From Calamus simplicifolius (taxonomy: Eukaryota; Streptophyta; Magnoliopsida; Arecales; Arecaceae): a stretch of DNA of 64,000 nt. Below are positions 1 through 10,900 of this stretch, one piece after another. A program made the position numbers and the translations under genes. Each line of letters starts with the position of its first letter. Position 1 is the first letter of the stretch. The notes beneath the pieces were generated by a model that saw only the letters and a program-made list of their open reading frames with translations, did no database searches and was not told the origin of the DNA. The stretch spans positions 218,392 to 282,391 of the forward strand of contig UESW01004419.1 of NCBI GenBank assembly GCA_900491605.1, written 5' to 3'.

Positions 1-1
1 C

Positions 2-680
2 AAAGAGGCATCCCGACATGTTGAGGATCTTGCAGAAAGCTTTGCAACCCTTCGAAAGTACCAAATGAAGCTCAACCCAACCAAATGTGCTTTCGGGGTT
101 AACTCGGAAAGTTCTTGGGCTTCATGGTCTCTCAGCGAGGTATTGAAGCAAATCCACAGAAGATCCAAGCCTTACGGTAGATGGCCCCTCCGAGGTCAAT
201 CAAAGATATGCAACGTCTTACTGGAAGGATAGCGGCCCTCAACCGCTTCGTTGCTCGGTCGGCCGAAAGGTGCCTTCCCTTCTTCAAAGCACTTCGGTCG
301 GCCAAAAATTTTTAATGAACCCCAGATTGCCAAAAGTCCTTTGAAGATCTCAAGAAATACCTCGGCTTGCTACCTCTCCTCAGCAGTCCAAGGCCAGGGG
401 AAACGCTGAGTCTATACTTGGCAGTCTCTGAGAGCGTTGTTGGCTCTGTGTTGATCAGAGAGGAGAAAAAAGTTCAAAAGCCAGTTTATTATGTTAACAT
501 ATTGCTCAAAGACGTCAAAATGAGGTATACTCGAGTTGAGAAGATGGTTCTAGCTCTAGTAATATCGGTCCAAAAGCTGCGACCGTATTTTCAAGCACAC
601 ACTGTAGCAGTCTTGACTGACCAACCCATCAAGTCAATTATCCATCATCCAAAAGCATCGGAAAGAATGACCAAATAGGC
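2..680 (+). pseudogene. G1 pol: reverse transcriptase C-terminus and RNase H
   Basis: In frame 2 the DNA reads as the thumb end of a gypsy reverse transcriptase, with the family signature around LNPTKCAFGV, KFLGF and GIEANP. A one-base change near position 108 shifts the frame, and stops follow near 180 and 315. From 367 an open stretch of about 100 codons matches the retroelement RNase H domain: the YLAVSESVVGSVL start, the PVYYV segment, and the tail with LTDQPIKSIIHHP. The catalytic palm motif of RT lies outside the window. The frame is broken several times, so this is a dead copy. Confidence is high for the family and moderate for exact domain edges. Confidence 0.85.
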
Positions 681-789
681 TGTTGAGTTGAGTGAACATG
701 ACATTCAGTATCAGCCTCGTCTAGCCATTAAATTTCAGGTCCTGACAGATTTTCTCCTTGAATGCACCATACCTGAAGATGGTTCTGCT

Positions 790-1215
790 TCGGACGCCCC
801 TGAACAACCAAAGCCCAGTGCCCCGTGGTTTCTCCATGCGATGGATCCTCCAGGCGAGCGGTTCTGGCACCGACCTAGTCCTCACTAGTCCAGAGGGGGA
901 ACTTTCAAATATGGCATCCGCTTCTCCTTTCCGGCCTCAAATAATAAAGCAGAGTATGAAGCCCTGCTCACCGGACTCTACATCGCCCACGAGCTCAAAG
1001 TCGAAAAGCTAAATGCCTACACTGACTCTCAGTTAGTGGCAGGACAGGTGCAAGGAGAATTCGAGGCTTGAGAGCCAAACATGATTTGATATCTTCAAAA
1101 GGTGCGCGATCTATCATCCTACTTTGCTGAATTTAAGATTATTCAAGTTCCAAGGGCTGAAAATGCGCGTGCCAACCTTTTGTCCCACCTGGCGACTACG
1201 GACTCGATGGACCTT
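790..1215 (+). pseudogene. G1 pol: second (archaeal-type) RNase H domain
   Basis: Pieces in neighbouring frames give the Tat-type extra RNase H. They are a WFLH start at about 825 (the Asp-Gly-Ser of the family is altered), KAEYEALLTGLYIAHEL near 950-1000, TDSQLVAGQVQGEFEA at about 1020-1070, and VPRAENARANLLSHLA at 1150-1195. The order (nucleic-acid hairpin, EALL helix, DSQL, PRxxNxxAD-like end) fits the domain that Tat and Athila elements carry in addition to the normal RNase H. Stops at about 1069 and 1087 and frame changes show decay. Its presence is the main reason to call the element Tat lineage. Confidence 0.82.
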
Positions 1216-2471
1216 GAGTGGAGGTTCCACTTGAAAGTTCTGGAGAAATCCAGCATTGCCGATGCTGATCAGATGATGCAGGTCAACATCGAACCATCTT
1301 GGATAGATCCCATACATAAATATCTCAAAGAAGGGCTGCTACCCGCTGACAGAAAAGAAGCAAGAAAACTAAAAATGCAATCATCTTATTATATTTTAAT
1401 TGATGATTGGCTATATAAGCGATCCTTCTCTATGCCGTTACTCAAATGCCTTCGACCGTCAGATGTTGATTATGCTCTTCAGGAGGTTCATTAAGGTATC
1501 TGCGGTAATCATCTTGGCAGCCACGCTCTGTGCCACAAAGTGCTACGCCAATTGTATTATTGGCCAACAATGCAGAGAGATGCTGACGACCTTGTCCGAG
1601 CCTGTGATTCATGTCAACGACACTCAAATGTCCAGAGGCTCCCCTCTGCTCACCTAACTCCTATATCATCCCCCTGGCCTTTCGCCAAATGGGAGATGGA
1701 TATCCTCAGTCCTTTCCCCCTCGCAACGAGACAAAGGAAGTTCTTGTTTGTCACGATTGACTATTTCACCAAGTGGGTCAAAGCCGAGGCAGTCGCCCAG
1801 ATAACCGAAGCTTGGGCTAGGGATTTGTATGGAGGACTATCATTTGTCATTTTAGCCTTCCCCATACCATCATCACAGACAATGGAAAATAATTCAATAA
1901 TCCTAAGTTTCGAGAATTCTGCAAGGATCACGGCATTCTCCATCGCTTGACATCGGTCGAACACCCTCAAGCCAATGGGGAGGCCGAGGTAACCAACCGA
2001 ACCCTTCTGCAAGGAATTAAAGCTTGACTCAACCGAGCATGAGGCAGGTAGGCAGAAGAGCTCCACCACATGTTGTGGGCCTACCAAACTACTGAAAGGA
2101 TACCCACATACCAAACTCCATTTAAGATGGCTTTTGGTACGAAAGCTGTCATTCCTGTGAAGGTTGGGCTCCTCTCCCCTTGCGTGGAAAGCTATTCGGA
2201 GGAATCCAATGATGAGCAACTCCGAACAAATCTTGATTTAATAGAAGAAGTCAGGAAGAAAGCCCGAATCCAAATGGCCGCCTATCAACAAAGGATAGCC
2301 CGCTATCACTCCGCCAGAGTCAAAGGGAAGTCTTTCCTTCCGAGCGATCTGGTACTTCGGAAGGCATTTGTGTCAAAGCCACTGGAGCAAGGGAAACTAT
2401 CCCCAAATTGGGAGGGTCCCTATCAAGTTGCAGAGGTAATCAGGCCCGACACCTACAAACTCAAGATCTGA
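1216..2471 (+). pseudogene. G1 pol: integrase (zinc-binding H2C2 and core), broken
   Basis: The reading starts in the linker (ALQEVH at about 1480). After a frameshift it gives the H2C2 zinc finger (a histidine from the GNHLG/ALCHKVL part, then CDSCQRH near 1600). The core begins at WEMDILSPFP (about 1690), which holds the first catalytic Asp, and continues through VTIDYFTKWVKAEAV. The second Asp and the Glu region (about 1870-2040) is scrambled by frame changes. From 2070 to 2471 a clean 133-codon stretch covers the C-terminal part (MLWAYQTTER, TPFKMAFGTKAVIPVKVGL, NWEGPYQV). No chromodomain follows; the frame stops at 2469-2471. Clearly non-functional. Confidence 0.87.
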
Positions 2472-2640
2472 ACGAAAAATCTATCCCCCGGACGTAGAAC
2501 TCGGATAATCTCCGCATCTATCATCAATAAGAGTACGCCCTCACTAAACCTACTCTGTTCATTGCGTCAAATTTAACTTTCAAAAATTCACAAAAGTTTT
2601 TATTTCGATTACTTTTCCCCTAAAAACTGCAATAAGAAGC
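2472..2640 (+). other. short spacer after G1 integrase
   Basis: This is 3' internal DNA of G1 between the integrase stop and the hairpin array. I see no coding signal or regulatory motif in it. Confidence 0.5.
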
Positions 2641-3515
2641 AAGTCTTGCTATATAATCTTTTTCAAGCCTTGGCAGGGCCGAGTGATCTCTATACCTTGG
2701 CCGCGCCAAGTAAAATATACTTTGCAAACCTCGGCAAGGCCGAGTGATCTTCGTACCTTGGTCACGCCAAGTAAAATATACTTTGCAAACCTCAGCAGGG
2801 CCGAGTGATCTTTGTACCTTGGCTGCCAAGTAAAATATAATCTTTTGAAGCCTCGGTAGGGCCGAGTGATCTTCGTACCTTGGCCGCGCCAAGTAAAATA
2901 TAATCTTTTGAAGTCTCGGCTAAGCCGAGTGATCTCCGTACCTTGGTCGCGCCAAGTAAAATATACTTTGCAAACCTCGGCAGGGCTGAGTGATCTTCGT
3001 ACCTTAGCCGCACCAAGTAAAATATAATCTTTTGAAGCCTCAGTCAAGCCAAGTGATGTCTTCGTACCTTGGCCGCGCCAAGTAAAATATAACTTGCAAA
3101 CCTTGGCCGGGCCGAGTGATTTTTGTACCTTGGCCGCGCCAAGTAAAATATAATCTTTTGAAGCCTCGGCCAAGCTCAGTGATGTCTTCGTACCTTGGTC
3201 ATGCCAAGTAAAATATAATCTTTTGAAGCCTTGGCAGGGCTGAGTGATGTCTCCGTACCTTGGCCACGCCAAGTAAAATATAATCTTTTGAAGCCTCGGC
3301 CAAGCCGAATGATATCTCCGAATAACATCTCAAGCCTCGGCAAGTTCGAGTGATATTTTTGAATAATATCTCAAGCCTCAGCAAGGCCGAGTGATATCTC
3401 CGAATAATATCTCAAGCCTCAACAAGGCCGAGTGATATCTCTGAATAATATCTCAAGCCTCAGCAAGGCCGAGTGATGTCCTCAAACAATATCTCAAGTT
3501 TCGGCATAATTGGAT
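2640..3515 (+). repeat. tandem hairpin array in the Tat 3' region
   Basis: About fourteen imperfect units. In the first part (to about 3290) each unit is roughly 60 bp and holds two short palindromes: CTCGGC..GGCCGAG (followed by GTGATCT) and CTTGGCCGCGCCAAG (followed by TAAAATATA). From about 3300 the units shorten to about 45 bp with one palindrome and the spacer GATATCTCCGAATAATATCTCAAG. Each unit can fold as one or two small hairpins on either strand. The long minus-strand open reading through the array (YFTWRGQGTK-like repeats) is a by-product of the repeat. The start of the mirror-image array of G3 is seen at 63890-64000. Confidence 0.85.
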
Positions 3516-3920
3516 GACTCTTTCAGAGTGGCATGAAGCCAGTTGATTCCTCAGATGCTTTAGCATGACTAAAACGTCCTGTCATGCTTCGATGGAGGTA
3601 AGTAACCTCTCTCTCTGCACATCGACAAGATTAAGCGAGTCATTTCTCATTAAGGAAAGACCTATTCCGTCCTTTGAGTAAAACCATGTCTACATCTGAA
3701 CTAGTAGGGCCGCCCAGGCCTCCCTCTGATCTAAACAGAGATGAATGCTTCCTCCGTGAATGACTGAGCATCACTAAAATGCCTAAGTGAAGGCAAAATG
3801 ACTGGAACGCTGCTAGCGATTGTGAACTACGCTATGATTCGGAAAGCGTGGTACAAACAAAACGACTCTCATGTCGGGACAACATACACAATCAGAGAAG
3901 CCAATATTTGAAAAATAAAA
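3516..3920 (+). other. non-coding G1 3' internal DNA
   Basis: No open frame of interest. It has a counterpart in reverse in G3 (about 63560-63890; for example the stretches around 3660-3730 and 63660-63750 share wording such as the CTCTGTTTAGATC-type segment). It lies just beyond the putative poly(A) site of aORF2. Confidence 0.5.
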
Positions 3921-3925
3921 CTTCT

Positions 3926-3931
3926 TTTATT
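3926..3931 (-). terminator. putative poly(A) signal AATAAA of aORF2 (G1)
   Basis: On minus the sequence reads TCAATAAAAG, about 455 bp past the end of the conserved reading frame. G3 has TTAATAAAG in the matching place (63544-63549), just after a shared GCCTCTCA(A/G)(G)AGGTTGTAAT stretch. Conservation of both context and hexamer between two copies supports a real 3' end signal. Confidence 0.5.
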
Positions 3932-4012
3932 GATAATGAGAAATTACAACCTCCTGAGAGGCATTACAAGTGCATCATAGCATAGGAAATAAAGCTAAAT
4001 AAAATAAAATAA

Positions 4013-4132
4013 AAGCTCGGGCAAGCAGCTTCGGCCGATGACGTTGCTCTGAAAGCTCGGGCAAGCAGCTTCGACCGATGACATTGCTCTGAAAGCTCGG
4101 GAAAGCAGCTTCAGTCAATGACGCTGTTTCTG
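4013..4132 (+). repeat. three tandem copies of a 40-bp unit
   Basis: AAAGCTCGGGCAAGCAGCTT followed by CGGCCGATGACGTTGCTCTG is repeated three times with a few substitutions, the third copy being the most diverged. It lies in the presumed 3' untranslated part of aORF2. Function unknown. Confidence 0.85.
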
Positions 4133-4303
4133 CGTTTGACGCAAGAAATCAGAGAAATCAGACGGCTCTATTGAGTCGCTGGTTAGTGCCAAATAGCAAA
4201 GTAGGCCATCCATGGATCCCCTCATTGAATTAAGGGACCCAAACTGAGCTAAAGACCCATGGATGCCGATGCTGAGGTTCCCCCTGAGTGGCATGCTGGG
4301 CTG

Positions 4304-4686
4304 CTAGTCGCTGCCCAAGAACATAGACAGGAACCCAGCACTACTTACCTCCCTCCTCGTTGAGAAGGACCCCTCGGGCGGATGAACTAAGAGATCCAAA
4401 CTGAGGGGGGAGGGAAGTCCATGTAAGCCATAGGCCCCTGGATATTTGCATTTCCAGTGGTTTGCAGGGCCCCATGGCATATCAAAGGAGCCATACAAGG
4501 AGCATGCGCTCTCGGTATGACTCCTGTAACCATCCCCATGCACTCTCCGTATGACCCCCGGACTCCTTCCTTGAGGACTACTTGCTCTTTAGCAGCTTCT
4601 CCATCGCCCCAGCTATCTGGGGCGAGCCAGCTTTCAAAAGGAAAGCTTGGCCTCTCCACCCTCGGCCTCAATAAGACAGGGGTCAT
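4304..4686 (-). pseudogene. aORF2 of G1: small antisense gene of the Tat element
   Basis: The frame opens at an ATG at 4686 (minus) and runs 99 codons to 4387. A second frame (to 4304) continues the similarity after a single-base frameshift near 4410. It matches the G3 frame at 62862-63191 on +. Both begin M-x-x-V and share PFESW-x-APD-x-WGDG, EQ-x-VLK-x-G and, after the G1 frameshift, LD-x-x-VH-x-PE-x-SFS. Several differences are at third codon positions, as expected of protein-coding DNA. No known domain is recognised. A TATA box sits 74 bp upstream of the ATG in both copies. The gene runs opposite to pol and lies between the hairpin array and aORF1. It could still be conserved non-coding DNA with a chance frame. 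Confidence 0.55.
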
Positions 4687-4752
4687 GAAAACTTCTCTAA
4701 CTCACAAGAAGAAAGGGCTTTAGGAAGTGCTCAGACACAACCTGCCTTCCCC

Positions 4753-4760
4753 TTTTTATA
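4753..4760 (-). promoter_or_regulatory. TATA box of aORF2 (G1)
   Basis: TATAAAAA on minus, followed by GGGGAAGG, 74 bp upstream of the aORF2 ATG (4686). G3 has TATAAAAT exactly 74 bp upstream of its ATG (62788 to 62862). Confidence 0.6.
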
Positions 4761-5544
4761 GACAATGAACCGGAGAACAACCATTAAGGAGGAGGAACCC
4801 AAAATTTGAAATGCTGCGGTCGCACTGCCATGTGGCACATTAGGAAAAGAGGGCGCATCCCAAGGCACATCAAGCACGCCTCCCAGGCTGTGACAAAAGG
4901 CAGAAGATCTCCTTCTGATCTTGAATCAAGAGCCTTAAATGCGAAAAACCATATGCAGGTCCTTGAGATATGGATGGATCTGGGAAATCTCCCTTCGAAA
5001 ATGATGCCATCCACTAGCAATTGAATGCTTAGCGCATTCACAAAATGAAATCACATCGGAAAAGGCCAACGAAATAAATGCTCAGAGGGAAAATGAGGTA
5101 TCCCTCGGCAAATCGTGAGCCGTTTCATCTGCTTCGGCAAGAAGCGAACCAAATTCTTGCTTCGGATAAACCAAACTGTCTGCCTTATCTCAGCCACAAC
5201 CGAAGTACTTCTCCTATTTTGGCCATTTCGAACTATTTGTCTTACTTCAGGCAAAGCCGGGATAATATTCCTCAGCAAAATCGAACATTTTCATACGTCG
5301 GGAAACCTAGCTAACCTGGCTTTGATTAAGTAGAGCATTCAATTTGGAACTGCTAAAAGCCATCCCATCTTGAAGTACAATTCGTTTACGACAAGCTACA
5401 AGCAGGAGAAAACTTCTGACCAACAAAAGGATCGCTTGAAAAACAATGACCAAAACAATAAGACACACAGAAGAAGACAAAATATTCATTCATTAAATTT
5501 TGATCGAATTACAAGTAGAAGAAGCAAAGATACATGGGCAACCC
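4761..5544 (-). other. conserved spacer between aORF1 end and aORF2 promoter (G1)
   Basis: The part at 4800-5040 matches, in reverse, G3 62430-62770, so the upstream region of aORF2 is conserved between copies. The remainder (5050-5480) has no reading frame shared with G3. On minus, AAATTTAATGAATGAAT just past the aORF1 stop is shared with G3 and may belong to the aORF1 3' end. Confidence 0.55.
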
Positions 5545-6919
5545 TCAAGAGTCAGGGTTTAAGTCGGTTCCAGGGGCCCCCTCGGTAACATTTGGAGGAA
5601 TTTGACTTGGTTTGCCCACTTCGAATACAGTTGGAGGGGGGACCTCGGGTTCCTCGGCATCGGGCTGAGGACATTCCTTTGGAGCCGCGGCTTCATCAGG
5701 GCCTAGGATGGTCTCAAGATCAACGTCTGAAATCTCCTCATATTCGGCTTCTTCAGTTCCTGGGGTACGAGTTTCATAAAATTAGGCCTCTTAAAAAGAT
5801 AGATCCAACTCGGGGTATACCCGAGAGATCTTCGTCCGTGTCTCCTCTTCGCCAAACCGAAATGCATCGGCGCAAGCCACTTTGTGCTCATCATGAAATT
5901 ATGCATAACTCTTATACTCTTCCACGGCCGAAGAGAATCATCTATTAGCTTTGGCCAATTGGCCCCCTAATTTAGAATTTATTCGGCGGCTCGAAGCCAA
6001 CTCCTCTCTCAAAGCTTTGAACTTATCCTGAACCTCGAGCCCGATTCTGCCTATCTGCAAACACAGGACATTTAAAGCTGTGGCCAAAAGAAAAGGCACT
6101 TAAAATAAGTAAGAGGACATTATACCTCTTCTTCTCGCCGAGCCATTTTTTCATTCAACTCGTGAACCTTTTCAAGAGCTTTCATTTTGGCCGCTTTATT
6201 CTACTGGAGGCCCTTCTTGAGGTCATTAATCCAAGACTATTTTTCTTCGATCTCCCGCCGAGATTAATCAAGGTTAGCGGTGAGTTTGGCAACTTGATCG
6301 TGCTGCCATTTCAGTCGATCGTCCCTATCAGCGAGCTTCCTATTCAGGCTGGCGAGCTGATCTTGTTGTCGCCAATACCTGCGCTCCTCTTCATCAAGCC
6401 TCTTATTCCAATTATTCTTCTCCTCGGCGAAACTATCTTTCAATTCGCCCCATCTTTCGCTGAAACGCTGCTGCATAGCTCTTATTTCTTCGGCATGCTT
6501 GGACTTAATTTGTGACAACTCCAGGCAGGCCCTATCAGATTGTTCGTAAAAACCATGGAGCTCCTTGACTTGAATCTCGAGTTAAGAGGCTCTCTCAGCG
6601 CTGGCTTGATAAGACTTGCTCACCTTTTCGAGATCCCTCTGAACAGACACCAAAACCTTGGAAAGTTTGCTAGTTGATTCTACTCTTTCTCGAAGATCGG
6701 CGGCCTCCGTCCTGGCCTGAGCGCAGGCCCCCATGGCCAAGTTTAAGTGCCAACTCAATGCCCTCATGATTAAGGCATTCTGTAGGAAAGATGCATGTGA
6801 GAAGACATGACTGAGCTAATTGACTAAAACTTGTTACCTCGGTATAACAACTTACTCGGGAGGCGTAGTTTGTGGCGATCTTCATAAGGGCGGGACTATC
6901 GATCTCGGGTAGGAGATAA
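5545..6919 (-). pseudogene. aORF1 of G1, 3' part (exon 2 end, exons 3 and 4)
   Basis: Continuation of the antisense gene that starts at 18992 and is cut by S1. Exon 2 ends at 6856, intron 6780-6855 (76 bp), exon 3 6126-6779, intron 6055-6125 (71 bp), exon 4 5545-6054. All introns have GT-AG borders at the same places as in G3. The protein part carries a long coiled-coil stretch (heptad-rich segments such as QRFSERWGELKDSFAEEKNN and QLASLNRKLADRDDRLKW). The C-terminus is acidic and ends around LNPDS before TGA at 5545-5547. In-frame stops and one in-frame TAA near 6580 show decay. A coiled-coil tail suggests self-association; no enzyme motif is seen. Confidence 0.72.
6915..6919. repeat. S1 target site duplication, left (GATAA)
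   Basis: Identical to 17287-17291; 5 bp is the normal copia duplication length. Confidence 0.95.
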
Positions 6920-8470
6920 TGTTGGCCCAGATGGCAACCCAAGAGGGAGGGGGTGAATTGGGTTCTTAAAAAAATTAGCTCTTTAAAACTAAGTGTTCTG
7001 ATATGAAAGTGCTTAAGTGCAATGTATAGATAGTGCTAAGCACAAATAAATGAGATAGAGAGAGACAAAGAGACAAAGCACGGCAAACACAAAGATTTTA
7101 TAGTGGTTCGGTGTATCCAACACCTACATCCACTCCCAAGCTTCACTTGGGTCCACACTATAATCTACTTGATTACAGTCGAGTTGTTTTACAAGCTTAC
7201 AACTTAAAACTTATTGTTTTCCCTCGGGATCACAACGAACCCAGCTGGTTTTCCGGGCTCACCCGCACAAAACCCAACCACAAGCTATCTTTAGCTTGTA
7301 CCGAGATATACTACCTCCACTAATTCAATCTTCTGATTGAATTAGCAAACAACAGTTTGAAAACAATAAAGATTTCAATACAACACTTAAACAGCTCCTT
7401 AAATGAGAAAATATTCAATAAAATAAATAAGGGTAAGAAAAGCCTGTTTGAGGCAAATTTGAGTTGAGCTTTTCTTCTTTTCCTCTTCTCCTTTGGAAGG
7501 TTGAATCAGGCCTCAGCTCAGATTCTTTACGGAAAATCGCAGTTAAGCAGTTGAGGATTTGGGGCTTTTGCTTTCTATCTTCAAATGTTGAAAATCTCTT
7601 GATTTTGATCTTGAGAAGCTTTTGGATTTCTCTTTTGACTCTCTGTGATTGATGGACTTAAGCTCAGAGTATTTTCTTTTGATTTCTCTCTCTCTTTCTT
7701 TCACAAGATTTTCCCGATTTTTCAAAAATATTTCTCTCTTTTTTGCTCTTTTTCTACTTTTTTTTAACGGACGGATATTCCCTCTTTTATAGACTTCAAT
7801 CCAAGGTTTAGGTGGGAAAATATAGCCATTGTGAGATGCTTGGATACTTCTACACACAAAGAAAAATAGCCGTTAGAGATTAGGTGGAAAAAATATTACC
7901 GTTGGAGTTCGTTCTGACAATTTAAAATCCGTTCCTGATAGGTTGGAGTTGGCTCCAACTTTTCAGGTGTCGGCTCCAGATCAGGTGTCCAAAAATAGCA
8001 AATAAAAAGTTGTTGAGGAGTCGGCTCCGAGAAAGTTAAGTGTCGGCTCGTCACTTTCGAGATTCGGCTCCAGAATCCAAGAGTGTCGACTCCAGAAACT
8101 CATGTGTCAGCTCCGAACTCTCAGGTGTCGGCTCTCGAATTCTAGGTGTCAGCTCCGAAAACTGAAACAGAATACATTTCTCTGTATCTCAGGTTGGAGT
8201 CGGTTCCGAAACTCTGGGTGTCAACTCCGGACCGTGCCAAAAATCCAGAAATCTTCTGATACGCCTTGGGGTCGGCTCCTGACTATTTGGGTATCGACTC
8301 CAAGTTCTGAACTTTGAAAAATTCCTTTAAAATTTGATTCAAAACGTATTCCTTTATTCCTTTTGATTGATTAAGCATTTTAATCCCTGAAACACTTATT
8401 AAATCTGTCAGAAATATAGTGAATATACTCATTCTTTTGTTAATCATCAAAATCAATAATTGGGTCAACA
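6920..8470 (-). repeat. S1 3' LTR (1551 bp)
   Basis: Starts TGTTGGCCCAG and ends GTCAACA on +; near-identical to 15726-17286. Read on minus, the U3 part contains many GGAG(C/T)CGACTCC / GGAGCCGACACC repeats (about 7930-8310), then a TATA motif at 7785-7792, then the U5 part with the segment AACCACTATAAAATC. Scattered substitutions separate the two LTRs, so the insertion is not recent. Confidence 0.93.
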
Positions 8471-8486
8471 ATCTCCCCCTTTTTGA
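8471..8486 (-). promoter_or_regulatory. S1 polypurine tract
   Basis: On minus AAAAAGGGGGAGAT lies directly before the 3' LTR (TGTTGACCC). It would prime plus-strand DNA synthesis. Similar purine runs recur upstream at about 8573-8583 and 8820-8836. Confidence 0.9.
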
Positions 8487-9038
8487 TGATTATAAAAACA
8501 TTGAGTATATGCATGATTAAATAATAAGAGTTTCAAATCAAATTTGTCAAATATATAGTTCTCATAGGTAAGCTCCCCCTGAATGAAGTAGCTCCCTCTA
8601 TGATACTCAATTTAACATCTATTCTTTCCTTTAACAGTAAACACATATATAACTATCAATTACTTCTCATATGAGTTTAATGTTTGATACTAATTAAGTC
8701 AATTAAGCTTCTTCCTTTCAATGCACATATAGAATTGTCAATTACTTCTCCTCATATGCAATTAATTAAATACCAATTGATTAAGCTTATTTGTTCCAAT
8801 GCATATACAAATATCAAATACTTCTCCCCCTTTTTAGTAATCAACAAAAAGGTTAAGAAGTTCCAAGTTAAATGATAAAATCAAGTGATGCTTCAAAGAT
8901 CAAATGATATTCATTAAGTATCAAAAAGTTCATTACATACTTCACAAAATCAAGCATTACATCATATTAAAAAAAAAACTTCATTACATCAAAATTTTAG
9001 TAAAAAGTAAATAAACATCAAACTAAATCAAATGAACA
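8487..9038 (-). other. S1 non-coding region between third gene and PPT
   Basis: AT-rich, no conserved frame. It holds at least two additional purine-rich, PPT-like tracts (on + they read AGCTCCCCCTG at 8571-8581 and TTCTCCCCCTTTTT at 8823-8836). The equivalent region of S2 is 45001-45485. Confidence 0.7.
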
Positions 9039-10419
9039 TCAAATTCTAAATCTCCTTTTGAGTTCTGCTAGAATCTTGCCCATCCCTTCACTTTGAGTAG
9101 CAATAAATTCATTTAGTCTCCTATCAAAGAATATAGATGCAACAACGATCTTCTCTTGTAACTCAGCATTGCATTTGGAATATGTTTCGGAATCACCTCC
9201 AATCTCTTTAAGTTCTTCAAAAATATTCTTGAGATCATTCTTCAAAGATTCTGCGGAGGCTCCAAGGGTGGACTCAATTTTGCTAACTCTCTCATCCAAA
9301 GAGTAAAACATTTCTCATAAATTCATCAGACTATTGTCAAATTCAGTTTTCATTTCTTCATTGTGAGTGCTAAATAATCCTTTAAGTTGCTCCAGCTGAA
9401 CATCAGAAAAACCAACAGAAGGAATAGACACTGGTACAGATGCAGGGACGGAAGTAGGTGCCGGTGGTGGTGATGATCTGCTAGGTTCTGGTGAAGGATG
9501 CCTCACTGAAGGACCTGCCTCAGAAGGTGCTGTAGCTCCAACTCATCTAAGAGACTTTTTTTTTCCAAAGTCCATCCTTTTTCACAAATCCCATTCTATG
9601 CACAGTTGCTAAACTATAGTAGTCTGTGTGCCTTAAATTCTTTTTGGGTTCATTTTCTGAAATGACAATACCCTGGCTTTGGAATACTAAAGTTAAAATC
9701 ATGCCATAGGGTAAAGTGAATCTTTTCTTATTCCCTGCCTTCGTCATATACCAGACCATCATACCAGCCAAATTAATTTGCTGACCAGTCAAAACACTGT
9801 CCATAATTACAATGTCTCGCTCTAAGACATACTCAAAGCTGCCTATCTTGGGAAATAAAATCCTTTCACATATATTGTGAAGCAATCTTAACTCAAGAGG
9901 CAACTGGTTTGCCCTAATTTCTTCAAATTCAGTTACTTCCCTTCCTAGCATCCTTGATAAAGCATTTGACCTTTCACTGTGAATGCTTCCAGCAAGCCCA
10001 GTAATAGGAATCCCTAAAAGGTTTCCTAAAATTTCTGAAGTTATATGAATCCTTTTCCCTCTTACTGAACTAACTATTCCTCCATCTCCTCTAGACAAAT
10101 TGAAATAAAATTCCTTGACTAGGGCTGGATAAGTAGGTAAATCAAAAGAACATACCTTATCCCAACCTAGTTCTATCAACTGTCGCTCAATGGTAAAACC
10201 TTCTTCCTTAAAGAAATGGAAGTCAACTTTCCTACCCATTATGATTACACGGCCTGCCAAAGTGTCGATTTGAGGTGAGAAGGGGCTTGGAGCAGCACTC
10301 GGTGTGGATGACGAGGAGGACGACGAGCTTGGTGAAGGCTATCTCGCAGGACGTCTCACTATCCGTTTTTCGGTCGTCACCGCTCCACCAACCATGGATC
10401 CCCTGCGTTTGGGTGTCAT
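9039..10419 (-). pseudogene. S1 third gene (plant-transposon-protein type), broken
   Basis: The frame begins at ATG 10419 (MTPKRRG, then a Ser/Pro-rich stretch), has an in-frame stop near 10337, and is open from 10260 to 9547. That section reads through GRKVDFHFFKEEGF, YPALVKEFYFNLSRG, VRGKRIHITSEILGNLL, ANQLPLELRLLHNICERILFP and DIVIMDSVLTGQQINL. This order resembles the 'putative plant transposon protein' domain found in many plant retroelements. A proline-rich linker and a coiled-coil tail follow (to 9039), with further breaks near 9545 and 9312. I see no signal peptide or transmembrane segment, so the usual 'env-like' label for SIRE elements is not supported here. It aligns end to end with the S2 copy at 43603-45000. 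Confidence 0.78.
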
Positions 10420-10479
10420 TGAGAGCTAAGGGGTGGTTAATTTGAGGGATTTTGGGTTTTAGGAAGAGTTGGAGAGAGT

Positions 10480-10710
10480 TTGGAGTTGATTGAAATGAAC
10501 GAGGAGTTGACTCTACCCTAGATAAGTTAACCTGAGACCACTTGGAGTTGACTCCCGCAAAGCGAGGTGTCGGCTCCAGGTCGCTAACACAGTCAGCGCT
10601 CAAACTGGAGTCGGCTCCGCTTAGGCGGGTGTCGGCTCTAAAGTCTCAGACCGAGAGCGATACAGACAAGGTGTCGACTCCATAAATCAAGGTGTCGACT
10701 CCACTGACAG
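10480..10710 (-). promoter_or_regulatory. GGAGTCGACACC-type repeat cluster before S1 third gene
   Basis: Between the pol stop (10901) and the third-gene ATG (10419). It holds about eight motifs such as GGAGTCGACACC, GGAGCCGACACC and GGAGCCGACTCC (on +, GGTGTCGGCTCC and similar). The same motif family fills the U3 part of the LTRs. It may be an internal promoter or enhancer for the third gene; the role is inferred from position only. Confidence 0.55.
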
Positions 10711-10900
10711 TTTCAGAGAAAAATAAGAGAGTTTCAAAAATCCGAAGCTTGTCAAGAGAAATTAATAAATTTTTGATAAAACCTTTGGAAAGTGGTGAAT
10801 CAAATTGTTCAAATGTCTAGATAAATCGTCCTTAAAATCATGAGAGAGATTTCAAGAAATTGATTGAATTCTAGATAATCATTCCTTAGAGGTTTCAAAG

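Noticed and set aside
2649..3272. 207-codon minus-strand frame with YFTWRGQGTK-like repeats
   Set aside because: It is produced by the palindromic tandem repeat; unit lengths vary and neighbouring frames are equally open.
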